Of a DNA stretch of 64,000 nucleotides, positions 33,706 to 47,418 are shown in pieces. Numbering within the stretch: the first letter of the stretch is position 1; each line of letters opens with the position of its first letter. The stretch is from assembly GCF_021130785.1 (NCBI RefSeq), contig NW_025776203.1, positions 36,749-100,748 on the forward strand, in the 5' to 3' direction. The position numbers and the translations under genes are program-made. The DNA comes from Homalodisca vitripennis. Taxonomy: Eukaryota > Arthropoda > Insecta > Hemiptera > Cicadellidae. The notes beneath the pieces are model-generated. The model was not told the DNA's origin. It did no database searches and was given only the letters and a program-made list of their open reading frames with translations.

Positions 33706-34800
33706 TTAGTCAATGATAGGGAGTTTGCACAATTTGGAAATTGGACGAGTTATCACTCCTCTTGCAGTTTTAATTTTAGCCGCTCGTGCAATTTTGTCTT
33801 GTCTAGGTAAAGTTGTTTCAACTCGGCCCAAATTCTAAGTCTGTGGAGGTAGTTTCAAATCTTCGATGATCACAAGAAATTCTTGCTCAAATAGTTGTCG
33901 ATCATTCCGGAATCCTACTTGAATCCGAAGATTCCAGAAATTTTGCTTCATTTCCTGGAATCGTTTGCCAGCGAGATGAAGGGATAACAGACAGGCGAGT
34001 TACACTGAAGAAGGTAAGTTAACAAGAGTTTTCCTGAGAGAAGATTTCTGGTTGTAAGTACATATAGATATGGCTACAAATAGTCGTAAGTTTCAGACTG
34101 CTTTAATGAAGGTTAACAGAGAAGTGTTTTCTTCAAAATTGATATCTTTTCCCCAATCACTTGGTAGAGATGGTGTTTAAATGTCTCGATAGAAGATTCC
34201 AAAAGTCTTCCGAAATTCGAGGCAAACGGTGGATTAAATCTATACCAACTGATATCTTCGGTAGAAGGATTGTGTTTAGTTTTCTCTACTGTACTAGACT
34301 TGCGAAGTAGTGCTTGTACTTCATTCTTAATACTGACAAAACTGTTTCCTTGGTCACTGTAGACATCTTTACAAAGACCACTTCGAGAGATAAATCACTG
34401 AATATCTCATAAAAATTATTCAGTCGGACACAACATCTAGATGAAATGCCTTGGTGCATATACAAAAAAACAAGAATAAGTAGGCTTTACTTAATTGTGG
34501 TTTCCATAGTTTGATCGGTTTCAATGTAGAAAAGTCTCTCTGGTAGAATTACATTCCGACAGAAATAAAGGGACCAACGTAATGAGCACGAACTGCTGGA
34601 AGATCTGAAAAGAATGGTTGTGGTAACTTTCTGTATATCGCGAGCATACACAATATTCTAAGAGACGTTTACTTATTGATCAAATGGTTTTCATGGAACC
34701 ATAGACCCAATACAGTATTGGAACTCTCAATTCGTATACGTTGGTACCAAAAACAGTTTGAACCACGATCTTTGATCCTGACTAGACAGCGTTTCTTAGT
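33706..34800 (-). pseudogene. Bel/Pao LTR-retrotransposon pol fossil (integrase and C-terminus)
   Basis: The minus strand reads, in order through several frames: DLPAVRAHYVGPF (about 34600), YSDQGNSF (about 34350), WYRFNPPFASNFGRLLES and KHHLYQVIGEK (34140-34250), SRWQTI..FW (about 33960), and NLGRVETTLPRQDKIARAAK with GVITRPISKLCKLP to a stop at 33706-33708. These match the order of Bel/Pao integrase core motifs (second Asp in SDxGxxF, the PP.A..FG.LWE block with the Glu still present) and the C-terminal GRV..RVA.I.T..G...RPI.KLC.LP signature. Many frameshifts and stops make it inactive. No LTRs were identified. Confidence 0.75.
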
Positions 34801-37800
34801 AGAACATATAAGCTGAATTGAAAATAGATTTGAAGTGGGATTAGTATGTTATAATAATTCATGTAAATTTAATTATTAGTTGCGAGATTATAAGTATTAC
34901 AGTTTTAATTTGGTATATTGTAAAATAAAACTAGTATATTGTATAAGTAATGTAAACAAAGGTTTAGGCATACACATGGATTTCCAAATCTGTTTCCGTT
35001 GTGTAAACAAATAGAATTGGCCAACAACCGTAAGCCATCTGCAGCTGTCAGCTTATTGTAAACATTCTGACATTGTGTTACAACAGCTTCACAAGCCTGG
35101 GAGCGTCTTTCTGAAGCTGAACAATGAAATAATACAGTTCCATGCTATATTAGATGTACTTTTAATCTAGGATAAATATGATGACTAAGTGATGTTAGTA
35201 CAGTAATTACCATGAACAGGCTGCATATAAGTGAGTGAAATACATTTTTCTGAATTAAAAATAATGCATCAATTATTTTAATTAGTTTTTTAGTGTAGCC
35301 AATTAATTTTATTCTAGATCCGATTTTTTAAGTTTTTTACATATATAGTGAAGTATTCATCCTGCAGAAGTTATCTTCGTTTTTAGAAACTCCTAGATGT
35401 TTTTCAGTTTCAGTTTCAGACTTCTTTTTCTTGCAGTTTCTATCACGTGAAGTCTCTTAGCTCCCAGATTCGGTGGAGTGGACGCCATGTCTAAATAGTG
35501 TGGAAATGTGCCAGATATGTTAAAACCTAAGTTAATAGGCTCTCGTGAAGTTTAAGTTACGTACCTATTAAAAATCACGTATGTTTAAACAACCGGTAAA
35601 AAATAAATTTTAAATATTAAAAAAAGTATCTAATGAAATAGAACCTCTGTTCTGTCTTTTGGTCTATAGTCACGTTCAAACATATTTTACCAATTTATAT
35701 TTCAGTATAAAATATCTTGGCTAATTCATTATTCATGTTACTTTCATATATTTCAGCTATCGGGAAACAAATCAATTAATGATGAATGAGGCTATCACTC
35801 TATTATTGAAGGCTTTATAACGATGATTAATTCTGCTATTTTGATATTGGACATTTCAACATACCTCTGGGTTATGTTTGCATATTCACTCTCTATCATT
35901 TATTACTGTTGTGTGAGTTGGCATTTAAATGGACACTTTTTATATTTGCATATTAGTTGATAATATATTATTTTCTGCTAAATATATTATTCACAAGTTA
36001 ATAAATTCTTGTGAATCAATTAATTAAATTTTTTCATATTGAATTATTTTCACTTTCCCTCTAAAACTATTTACAAGGTACGAGTGCGGCACACCACCTG
36101 TCGCGTAACAGACTTCGCTGAGGTTTCCTGCAAAATGTCAAAACTCTAGACTGATTGGCGAGATATTTTGCGGACCAATTGACATACCAATAACCATACA
36201 GATAATCAATGTTTACATCTCCTGACAGTCAAGGGGAAAATTTTGTTAGCCAACTGAGTGATAGGTTTCACTGACGCTCAGCACAATTCCATGGTGGGCA
36301 TGCGTCTCATAAAACTTATTTTTGTCTAGTTTTATGACAAATTACAAGGTTAGAGATGAAATCTTTATCGATATATCTCATACCGTATTATACATTATTA
36401 TGTTTGAGCGTTAAGTTAGGTTTGAAAGCAGTTTTCAAATAATAGAAGTTTCGGTGAGCTAGGGAAAATACTACAATGCAACAAACAGTCAGGCAGATAT
36501 AGTTTATTTCCAGCCTCTCGAATGATAGACTTCGATAATGCTCAGCCAAGAAAATGCTATTTAATTATCGTTCTGGTGGAAAAGTAAATATTTTCACCTG
36601 TACCATAAATTACCCCCCTCCTCATTTAATATATACTTGAAAATTTAAATCTAATTGATTTAATATTTTAGTGTTGTTCTTTTGATTATGTGAGGAAAAG
36701 TGAATTTCCGTATCTTTCTAAAAAACTTTTATCATACTACAAAACGGCTTCTAGGAGAGACGAGATTAGGGATCTATTGTTATCAAAATTCACAAGATAA
36801 TTTTATATTATTTTTTGTATTATTTTTCTTTAAAACCATTGTTTGTGTTAGGATACATTGTTAAAATGGTCTTGCCACTGGTATCATAGAAGCTTGCTGA
36901 AGTGACATAATATGATGCCTAAAATACTCCATGTTGAATTAAATAAGGCAAGTGTCGTGTAGATTGCTCAAATCCTACCTTTTGTGTTATGGTAGAGTGG
37001 AAGTTCTGATCGTTATCTTATTTACAACTGTATTCTGCAAAATGCTTATAAAACTAAGTTTATAAAACTTTTTAACTCCCAAAAATTCCCCAAATTATTA
37101 TTACAAATTAAACAAAGTTGAAAGCAGTCAAGGATTTGTGGTCCTCCATGTTCTGTGAAAACTTCTGTATTGGTGTATTAAAACGAATTATCACAATATG
37201 AAATCCTGTTACAATTTATAAAATAAAGATTCTTCAGGTTACTGAAATCTTAAGTGTGTATCAAATTTTAAAACAATCTTGAATGATGTTGAGCCTGGAT
37301 TTAATAAATTATTTTTTACAATACTAATTTATGCACGAAGGTATTAAATACAATACGAAAATGTCTTGCTGTAAGAAAATGTGTGCTTTATGCTCAAAAG
37401 CCGTGATTAGCGATTATTCTTTTATTGTTGACATATTGCGACATATGTTCCATTATTTAAAAAGTTAATAAGTAAGGAATTCATATTTATATTAAAGAAA
37501 AAGTGTGTCCAGAAAGTTTACGTCGTGGGAGAGAGAAATAATACTATTCGTTATTTTCCCCATGAGAAGGAAAATGTAGCATCATTGTCACTTTTAGAGA
37601 AAGGATGAAGCTACTAGTACTAGGTACGTACTTGTGGGCGGGACAAAAAGAAATTTACAGATGAGTGCGTTTCAACTGCAGTGCAGCGTTGTCCGCGAGG
37701 AACGTTTGTCTACCACTGTTTCTTCATGTATTTTCTTCCTTTAATAGAAAAATCAACAAACGTGTGTTTTAAAACAGTAAATATTGAAGAAATGTTTGTA

Positions 37801-37883
37801 AGCTAACTATTTTCAGCGAATGATAACTGTTTTGCCATAGAGAATAGATCTGATGAATAGCACACCACAATGGGGAGAATAAA
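34801..37883. other. Intergenic DNA without recognised genes
   Basis: AT-rich. The stretch 36080-36300 is richer in GC, looks like an old dispersed repeat, and includes CTTCGCTGAGGTTTCCTGC. It has no recognisable coding. Confidence 0.4.
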
Positions 37884-37902
37884 TCTATATATATATATAT
37901 AT

Positions 37903-37943
<41 letters not shown>

Positions 37944-37952
37944 CTATATATA
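37884..37952. repeat. Interrupted (TA)n microsatellite
   Basis: TA repeats with one TCATA interruption and a TATG tail. Confidence 0.9.
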
Positions 37953-38122
37953 AATTAAATAGCCTAAGTTGAATGAGAAAGACATTTAAATACGTAGTAT
38001 TTTAAGCAAGTAGGATTGATTTTACACGTGTTTTTAAAATAATTTATGACTTGTGGTTTGTGGTTCTGCCCCTCATCTTTCTCTTAGTTACACTATAGAG
38101 GAGAGTGCTAGTACTGAGTTTT

Positions 38123-38123
<1 letters not shown>

Positions 38124-38163
<40 letters not shown>
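38124..38163. repeat. (TA)n microsatellite
   Basis: About 19 TA units. Confidence 0.9.
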
Positions 38164-38168
<5 letters not shown>

Positions 38169-40051
38169 TAATTTTGAAACTATCATCTGATTGTTTCTGC
38201 TACTTTTCACAATGAAACTAAAGAGGTAATAGAAACCAGTTTGCATTTTATAAGCACACAACATGGGTTTTATTGACATTAAAAAAGGATTTGTTTCAAA
38301 AGAAAAAATCTATAGACTTCCGTTCTAGTGATAGTGTTTGTCAAAATTGATTTCCTTCTTTGTAAGGATTAAAAATATGAAACGTTAACTTTCCCATAGA
38401 TTATATTTTTTCCAGCTCAGTACACATTAAACCAACCATCACACAAGGATAAAGAGACTGGAAAGTCGGCACCTAAAGGATCTGTTTGTGTTTAGGTGAT
38501 TTAAAATTTATTCAAGCGTGTCAAGCTAAGAAAAGTATGATTGGGGAAAAATAATCGTTTACAATTTTTAACCCTTTAGAAAATCCACCCCACAAAAAAC
38601 TAACGCGCATGACGATCAATTTTCAATGCAAAAGAAATTAATCTATCAATTTCAATAAAACCAGGTTTTGTGCTAGTACAATTCAAAATGTGTCTCGACT
38701 ACTAGATTATTAATTCTCTTTGCAGAAATAAAATTAAAATGAAGGTTGTACAAGAACGATTTTGTTACAGGGCTACACAATTTATTTAATTTTATGATCT
38801 CAGAAACATCATAAAATTTTAATTAACATACAATGGAAATCAATATAAGATTTTAGATTGTAACAAGCTGTTTGTTATAGAAAGTATAACGTTACTATTA
38901 GGTGAGCGAAGCGAAGTCAGTCAATTCAACGGGCTCTAATGCGTGTCTATTCATTTCTGTTTTGATTGTTACAATACAAATTTGTCCGTAAACTTTGAAA
39001 CACTCGAGGTATAAATTTTATGAGTCACTTAGAAAAATGTATTGACCGAGAGTTAACCGTATATTTATGTGTTTAATTGAGAGCCACATATCATTTTATG
39101 GATTCGTCCAACATTAGCAGAGCTATAGGGAGTGTAGTTCCATGTCCGGGAAATAATGTTGCGTTCCGAGCTACATGCTCAGTAAAACCCCTAAATTCAT
39201 ATTTAACAGACTTTTATATACACCATTTAGTTTAGAATTAAAAGTCTCTCACCGAAGTGAACAAATACGAGAAAACTGGCTATAACCATATTATCAAAAT
39301 GTTTGGTTTCGGAAGCATACGTTAGAACCTTAATATTTTGGAGTTTGGCAAAATTTTAGTAGCTTAAGGTATTACTTTACTTGATGCTAATATGTAAGTA
39401 AGCCTTTGACACAAAATGTAATTTTTAGAACTCCCGTTTTCAGGGATTGTGGTCGGTTTGTTATTGATTTCCCAGTCGGCTTAATTGTACTTAATTTATA
39501 CAAGTATATATAATCAAAGACTATTTAAATTATAAATACTTATGATATTTACATATACATAAATGTATTTGTAAGTAGAATTTCTAAGGAACATGACAAC
39601 ACAAGCTTTTGATATTTTAGAATACTTCCACTACTGAATATTTTATATCTTTAGTATTGCGTTCTCACACAGACAGTTCTGTTATTCATGCACAAAGTAA
39701 AAAAAATTATAAATGTACTATTTATTTCCTAAAATACCCCTGTCTTGTAATCTGTCCTTTTTACGTGAAGAAAATATCTTCGCACTTTTGTGACAGAATT
39801 AAGGTTTCCAGGAGTTGCTGTAAGTACTGTAAGTAGAGAGGTTCTTCTTTGAAAAAGTATAAATAATATTTTCCAGGAAATGATTAGTGTAGCTTAAGTT
39901 AAACATTCTTTGGTAGATGTACGCATAAAAGCGTTGTTTGCAACGATAATTTAACAGAGAAAATGGCTTAAGTTGAATAATTAAAGTTAAATTAATAATT
40001 AAATAGAATTCTAGTTTAATCCAAGAAATTTCGAACGTTTTAAATATAGTA

Positions 40052-40052
<1 letters not shown>
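38164..40052. other. Intergenic DNA without recognised genes
   Basis: AT-rich with no gene or RNA recognised. Confidence 0.45.
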
Positions 40053-40086
<34 letters not shown>

Positions 40087-40124
40087 CATAATATATATAT
40101 ATACAAATATATATATATATATAT
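40053..40124. repeat. Interrupted (TA)n microsatellite
   Basis: Three TA runs are separated by TTCCATAA and CAAA. A 120-codon minus frame across it is a repeat artefact. Confidence 0.9.
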
Positions 40125-40661
40125 CTTTTGTGTAAATACCTATTAAACAACGCTTCCTCATTCAGTAATATTGAGTTAAAGTATGCTTATTCTAAAAGAA
40201 TTATTATATAAATAACATAAATTAGGAAGATGTTTGTTATTTTAGATTTAATGGAATTAAAATACTTTGAAAACTGCGAAATTTCGATGGAGGTGATATT
40301 GAGTTTCAATTCTTTAGGAAATTCTATTCTACAAGGGTACTAAGAGAATTAAGAAATGTTATAAATATTCCCAAAAATATAAGTATAAGATTTTTCTGGT
40401 GATAGCGGGATTGAAAATTCTAAATTAATTGTTTATTCCAGAACCAAAGTAAAAGCCCCCCGCCATACAGTTTTTTTACAAAATAGTCATACAATAATTA
40501 GAATGTTTTAATTCTATGTTGTTCTTTGTCTATATAGTCTTTACACGAATAAATGAAGTAATTATCAAAAGTTGTACAGTAGATGGATTGGTGCCGTCTC
40601 TGTATAAGTTCCCATCTCACCTAGCATGGTTGGGATACAAGACTTGTGGTAGTTGAGAAAA
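40125..40661. other. AT-rich spacer
   Basis: Nothing was recognised. Confidence 0.5.
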
Positions 40662-41135
40662 TTAATATGAAGTCAGTGAGCGATAACATATGTACTTACC
40701 AGCATGGAAATGCTGTATCTTTAGGATAATTAGTGTGAATACAGAGATGATATGCGTACTCAACCGTATAAAAACATTCTGTATAGTTTGGGAAATTAAT
40801 ATGTATCCAGTGATGATATACGTACTCAAAAGTATAAAAATTCCGTATAGTTTTGGAAATTAATATGAATCCAGAGATAATATACGTACTCAACTGTATA
40901 AACATTCTGTATCATTTTGGTAAATTAATATGAATCCAGTGATGCTATACGTACTCAAAAGTATAAAAATTCTGTATAGTTTTGGAAATTAATATGAATC
41001 CCCGAGATGATATACGTACTCAACAGTATACAAATTCGATATCGTTTGGGAAATTAATATGAATCCAGTGAAAATAAGTACTTAACCGTATAGCAATGCT
41101 GTATGGTTAGGGAGAATTAATATGAATTCAGTGAA
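40662..41135. repeat. ~62-bp minisatellite, about 7.5 copies
   Basis: Each unit contains AAATTAATATGAATCCAGTG, GATATACGTACTCAA and GTATAAAAATTCTGTATAGT with small indels. The outer units are more divergent than the central ones. Confidence 0.9.
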
Positions 41136-41892
41136 CCATAACATAACGGTGAACATAAATACACCGTAAAAGAACGAAGACATGATAGGAAAAGCAAACA
41201 TCTCAAATTTAAAATAAGTACAAAATAATTAAAACATCTCGATTGAGACAATTTTGTATTATTTCTTTTATTTGTTATGTCTGGTACAGTAGTGTAAGTT
41301 AAGAGATTTATTTTTCAGATATCTTCAAATCGTAAAATTAATAGTATTTTTTATAAAAAATTATGATCTTTGTTATGGAACGAAACTGTGTAATAAGCTA
41401 TCTTTAATAAATTGAATATATTGCGTCATACTTCACCTCTCCCCCACTTTAGTCAAAATTGTTAAAACATCGGCTATTGAATATCGATACGAGCTGAATT
41501 CGTTGTCAACGAAAGACACTAAACGACAGGAGGGAATTCAAATCACGTGATCAACTTCATTGTCCACAATATAATATAATTTTATATTTGGTTTTACACT
41601 GCCGATGAAATACTATTGTCCGGACTGATTAATAAACGTTATATTGCAAACGAAATGAGTGTTTACTTTGAACAGAAACATATGAATGGGAATCTGAAAA
41701 CTTAGTATCTCTTATTTTATTATTTGTAGTAATAAAAATTAGAACTAATTTTTAAAAGTTGAACTTGTGACGTTATGAAGTTCACTGCGTATTGCGGCAG
41801 ACCAACACAATAAAAGAGGAAAAACTTAACGATGCGTGATATTACGGCATTAGGACACTTTTACGCAATCGTTATGTACGTAAATATTACGG
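41136..41892. other. AT-rich spacer
   Basis: No gene was recognised. Confidence 0.45.
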
Positions 41893-41916
41893 CCCCCCCC
41901 CCACCCCCCCCCCCCA
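41893..41916. repeat. Poly(C) tract
   Basis: About 23 C residues with a single A interruption; on the other strand it is a long G run with quadruplex potential. Confidence 0.9.
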
Positions 41917-43402
41917 GGTAGTCTGCACTGTCTCACGTATTTGCTCTAGTGTGCTCTACTCTAGTACAGGTTGTTTTGTTGCAAGCACGACTGTGTGGTC
42001 TGCCAAATCATATTCATGCCAAAATACTGCGGAGGTATACACGTCTGCAAAGAAGCTCTGCAAAGTTTATCTGCTGGGCTAACAAGGTAAAGAGTCGTGT
42101 CAAAATTCTTTTATACAAAACCATGTATGTGTGTAAAATTGAAATTTTTTGATTCTAACCATAATATTTCATTTAATGAGTACATTATAGTGGTGGAGTT
42201 CTAATAATAAAATTGTTAGTTTTCTAAAGTTAATAAAAATCACACTTCCCAACTATGGTTCTCTAAACCCATTTAAAGATTCTCATAGGTTTAACAGACC
42301 CAAACAATATCAGCTCTAGAACTGTGCCTTGATTAAGAACTGATACCTAATAAGAGGTTAGCGGTTCTTGGAATCATTCACCACGCTTCGAATACAGATC
42401 TTTATTTAATCACTGCTCTCGTATCCTGCATTATTGTGTTCGTACATTCTATATATTATACAATATCCTTCTTTAGTGGCTTTGGGCCATGGTAATGTAT
42501 TAATAAACTGTCTGGTTTACAGAGTAACATTTATCATCCGGGATATAAACTTGTTTATTTTGATCAGGAAATGTAAGATATTTTGTCCCTTTTTTGAAAA
42601 TTTAATTAGAAAGATATTTAGTCCAAACTAAAAAGGGAATTTATGACCTCAAATCCTAGCATTTTTTTTTTAAATGATCTTGAATAATAATAACTTTACT
42701 TATGAAAATTAGTGCCCTACGATAACAGTAAAAACTATTATCCATGCATGAAAATTATACATTGATTCGTTTTATCTACACTATGTAGAAAAGTAGTAAC
42801 ATTGGTAACATTGATGTATTATAATAGGCAGCAAAAATCAGTATCAAAAAATTATAATCACAATCTCATAAATGCGTAATCTGATATATTTTTTATTTCC
42901 TGTTGGATTTTAAAACCAAAATCCAGTTAAGAGCTTTTAAGAAATCTCCGTATTAGTTAGAATCTTCAGGATAAAAGTAACAGCTGAGCTTATCACTAGT
43001 GCAGTGTAATTTTGGATTCTGCAATGTTTAACCCTTAATTGTGTATAAACTACCTAAGGTACATTAGGCCTAGGTAGCTTTCAAATAATCTTACCATAAC
43101 ACTTTCACCAATATTAGAAAATCAGTTTCATGCACAGTTTACCAGCTGATGTTGAAATGAGATAGTTCAAACTTTAGATTTCAAAATGTATAGTAGATAG
43201 TAATAAACACTAGGAACAAAAATCACACCAACTAGAATACTTCAACGTATTTTAAAACTTGAATACTTAATAAATTACGCATTGCTGGTTAGGTAAAAAT
43301 AAAATTTACTTCGTGTTAGTTAAAATTTGCAAGCTCCAAAACACCATTATGAAAATTCAGTTGTTTTTGTATTTCAAACAAAAAATTAATTAGATTAATT
43401 AA
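41917..43402. other. Intergenic DNA, possible LINE scrap at its start
   Basis: The frame 41949-42152 contains ARLCGLPNHIHAKILRRYTR followed by LQRSSAKFI, which vaguely resembles the post-RT region of LINE ORF2 proteins (GLP..L..KLQRVQN.AAR). The match is too short to call. The rest is AT-rich without genes. Confidence 0.3.
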
Positions 43403-43927
<525 letters not shown>

Positions 43928-43942
43928 AATTTGTTTATTTAT

Positions 43943-43987
43943 CCTGCCCAGGTTTAGACCGAAGGTCCACTTTTCCACCTGGACAGG
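43943..43987 (-). promoter_or_regulatory. Conserved 3' UTR hairpin of LINE A
   Basis: In sense orientation the outer stem is CCTGTCCAGGT with ACCTGGGCAGG and the inner stem is GGACC with GGTCT (G-U closing). The position that is A-T here is C-G in B and T-A in C. It is likely to be recognised by the element's reverse transcriptase for target-primed reverse transcription. Confidence 0.75.
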
Positions 43988-44257
43988 CTGAATATATAAG
44001 TACAGAACATTCTACTCTGCAATTTAAGTTGCTATTGGTTTACAGCATTACATATTCATTCCTTCTACCAACTACATGCACATGCATTATTATATTATAC
44101 TACTACATGCATTATTCTAACTCACTAAGTCAAACTTTGTCAATACACTTTTTCTTTTCTTTTTTTTCTTTTTAACTTAACTCCTGTATTTCTTACATCC
44201 AAGATTACTTCAACTACATGCAAATAAGGAACTTATTATCTTAAAGTCTACTCATAC

Positions 44258-47144
44258 CTAAGTAACAAATGAATTTCTCAACTTTCTCGCAAAAATCCTC
44301 TCTTTTTCAGCCTTTTTTATATCATGTTCCAGGCCATTTATCAGTCTTATTGATGTGACAAGAAATGAGATCTATTGTATACTACAGTTTCTGTGGATTG
44401 GAAACTGAAAACAGTTCTTCACCATACCTCGTATTTCTAACATGAACACTAAGCATTACATGGTAAAGCTCATACAAATAGTCTGGTTTATTGTATTTTA
44501 AAATTTTAAAAACTAAATTCAATACAACCAAATTCCCGTCTTTCCTTCATTTTTAACCATTTTAACTGCTTGTAGTATGGTGTTTACATGCTCGTCATAT
44601 TTTAAATTAAAAAATGTAACGTATACAAGAATTTTGGGCTTTTTGCAATTTATTATTTAGTTTCCCCATTGATATCACAATATGCTGCAATGCCATAATC
44701 AATAATAGGAAATATCAATGACGAGACAAGTTGTTTTTTTTACTTCCAAACAAGGTTGAAATCGAAGACGTCTAAATTGGTATAAACATCGATAAATCTT
44801 TTTGGTCACGTATTCAACCTGATTATTCCAACATAAATTACTATTAAACCGTAATCCTAGGTTAACAATATCTCTTTCAAGCTTTATAGATTGACCATTA
44901 ATTTTGACTGGAGCCACTTCTTGTTCCCCAACATTATCAAGCATTCTTTTAGTTCCAATTGTAATTGGTTTACATTTAGCAGTGTTGAGGTTCAAGCCAT
45001 GACTCTTCCACCACGAATATATTGTGATTAAATCAACATTTAGCAAAGTTAGTAATTGTATGATTGAGCTTATTTCTATCACAATGGATATATATTTGCA
45101 TATCATCTGCATACAGCATCGTACTACAAAACATTAAATTTTCACTTATTCTATTTATGTACAGACTAAACAACAAAGCGGACAATGTTGAGCCCTGGGG
45201 TACACCGACTGTATTCACCTCTCCAATTAGATGTAGATCCCTCATGTGTTTTTTACCCTTTGCAGTCGGTTAATACAAATAAGATGTAATCCATTTTACA
45301 CATTTATCACCAAAATTATAGGACTTCAAAATGGATATAAGCAATGAGTGGCTAACACAGTCGAATGCTCTGCTGAAATCTAACAGCATGAGCACAGTAA
45401 GTTGTCTATTAATCAATAGCCCTCCTAATATCATCAGTCACTTTAATTAATGCAGTTTGTGTGCTGTAGTGTTTTCTGTAACCAGACTGATATTTTAAGC
45501 ATAATATTATTTTTGTCAACAAATTCATTTATTTGCCAGTATACAAGCTTATCAAGTACCTTCCCCAATACACACAATATATTTATTGGTCTAAAGTGCT
45601 TACATTCTAATGGACTTAATACTTTTGGCAGGGGCAAAATGTTAGCTTTCTTCCACTCATTAGGGTACACATTGTTACAGATTGAGTAGTTAAATATATG
45701 ACACAATACATGCTTTATACAGTCGTAAATCATCTTAAAAAAATCTAACATGAATTCCATCTGGTCCAACAGCATTTGACGAAATTGTATTCAGAGCAAT
45801 GACCAACTTGCTCTTCTGAAATCTCCCTGAACACAAAATATTCACGATTGGGATTCATTTGACTTGCATAATAGCCAACCAAGTTAATATCTATGTCATT
45901 GTCAACACCACAAAAATAATCGTTCAACTCGTTCAGGTTGACCTTTGGTTCAATGCCCTTATCAGTATGTTTTACCAGCAACCTTGGCTTTTCACAACAG
46001 ACCACATCTGTTTATTAGACTTGTCCGGTGAAATGAGGGATTTAAAATATTGGTTGCTTTCATCTCTTAGCTGCCTCTTAACACTATTTCTAAGTTTCCT
46101 ATATCTCTCCCCAAATATCAAACATTTCTTGTTCTAATATATTGTTTATAGAGTGCATCTCTATCCTTCATCATAGCTCTAATATGACAATTTAAACCAA
46201 GGACATGCAGGTTTCTTTTTAACATATTTTCCTTTTCCGGAACATACTTATCAAATAGAACTGCTAGACTATCACTAAGTACTTTAAACTTTGTCATCAA
46301 TAGACACCAGCTGATACAATTGATTCCAATTAATATTTGTGCACTCAGTTTTTGAGCTCCTCCAATCTTATGTTCTTAAAATCTCTAACTAAACATATAC
46401 TTTTATTCAACTATCTTAACATTTAAATCTACTTCTACATAAATCATATCGTGGTAAGATACTCCAGCTGTAGGAGTCTGACCAAAACTCTTAACCTTGC
46501 TCATGTCGTTAACAAATAATATGATCAAGCCCATGTATCAGAGTTTGGTAAATGATAAGTGGGCTGCAATGGCAAAATTGAAAAACTCAATAATTGTTAG
46601 CTAAGCTCAACAACTGAGATTTTTTCCATAATAACACCTACTACAACTAAGATCTATATTAAAATCACCTAAGACTAGAATGTTTTGATATTGAGGAACA
46701 CAATTAGCTAATACATCAAACAATTCAGTTATATGGCTTGCTTTTGGTGGCCTGTAAACAACACATAACAATAATTTCCAGCCATGTGATACCTCAGCAA
46801 TTAAATATTCTGGTTTTTTGCAGTAGGGTGGTTTCCGAAGATGCAATTATTTTATAGGTAAATACTTGATTTATATACAAAGCTACTCCCCCTCCCTCCT
46901 TCCATTCTCTAATCGTTTCTAACAAAATTAAAACCATTCAATTTGTAAGGCAGAGACGATGCCGCAGGCTTCAAAAAGGTCTCGGAAAACAGCTATAACA
47001 ATCAAAGCAGTAGTTCTCCACTAAGCACATAAAAGATTCATAGTGAACAATTAAATTCTCAACATTGACGTGTGCAGCCTTAATACATTTTTTGAGCCTA
47101 CCTCTCACTGGGATTACTTTTCCCTCATTAAATTAAATTATCAT
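44258..47144 (-). pseudogene. LINE A ORF2: endonuclease and reverse transcriptase, frameshifted
   Basis: The APE-type endonuclease lies at about 46390-47110 (AAHVNVENL, GGGVALYIN-like, VVYRPPKAS, VLGDFNIDLS). The reverse transcriptase follows: YPNEWKKANILPLPKV and FRPINILCVLGKVLDKLVY (45540-45700), LLDFSRAFDCV (about 45360-45390, first catalytic Asp intact), VGVPQGSTLSALLFSLYINR (about 45190) and LYADDMQIY (about 45105, catalytic Asp pair intact). The C-terminal part ends ARKLRNSFVT at the stop at 44258-44260. At least six frame breaks split it, so it is inactive. Confidence 0.8.
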
Positions 47145-47418
47145 ACATACTGACAGACTATGAGCATTCGAAAAATGCCCTACAAACAAAGATCTACAGA
47201 AGCCACAAATAAACTCTTTAAAATAAATATAACGAATACAATAATAAATACACAATAAACATATACAAAATACAATAATAAATACACACTACACTGCAAT
47301 ACAAACACAAAAATTAGTAACAAATATAAAGCCTAAGACATTAATAAATACAGGTTTTAAATACTACAAATAACACAAAGTATAATTTTCCCTGGAACTT
47401 CATGTGCAGTCATACATG

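Noticed and set aside
41949..42152. Possible LINE ORF2 C-terminal fragment
   Set aside because: Only a short GLPNHIHAK..LQRSSAKF similarity is visible, which is too weak to annotate as an element.
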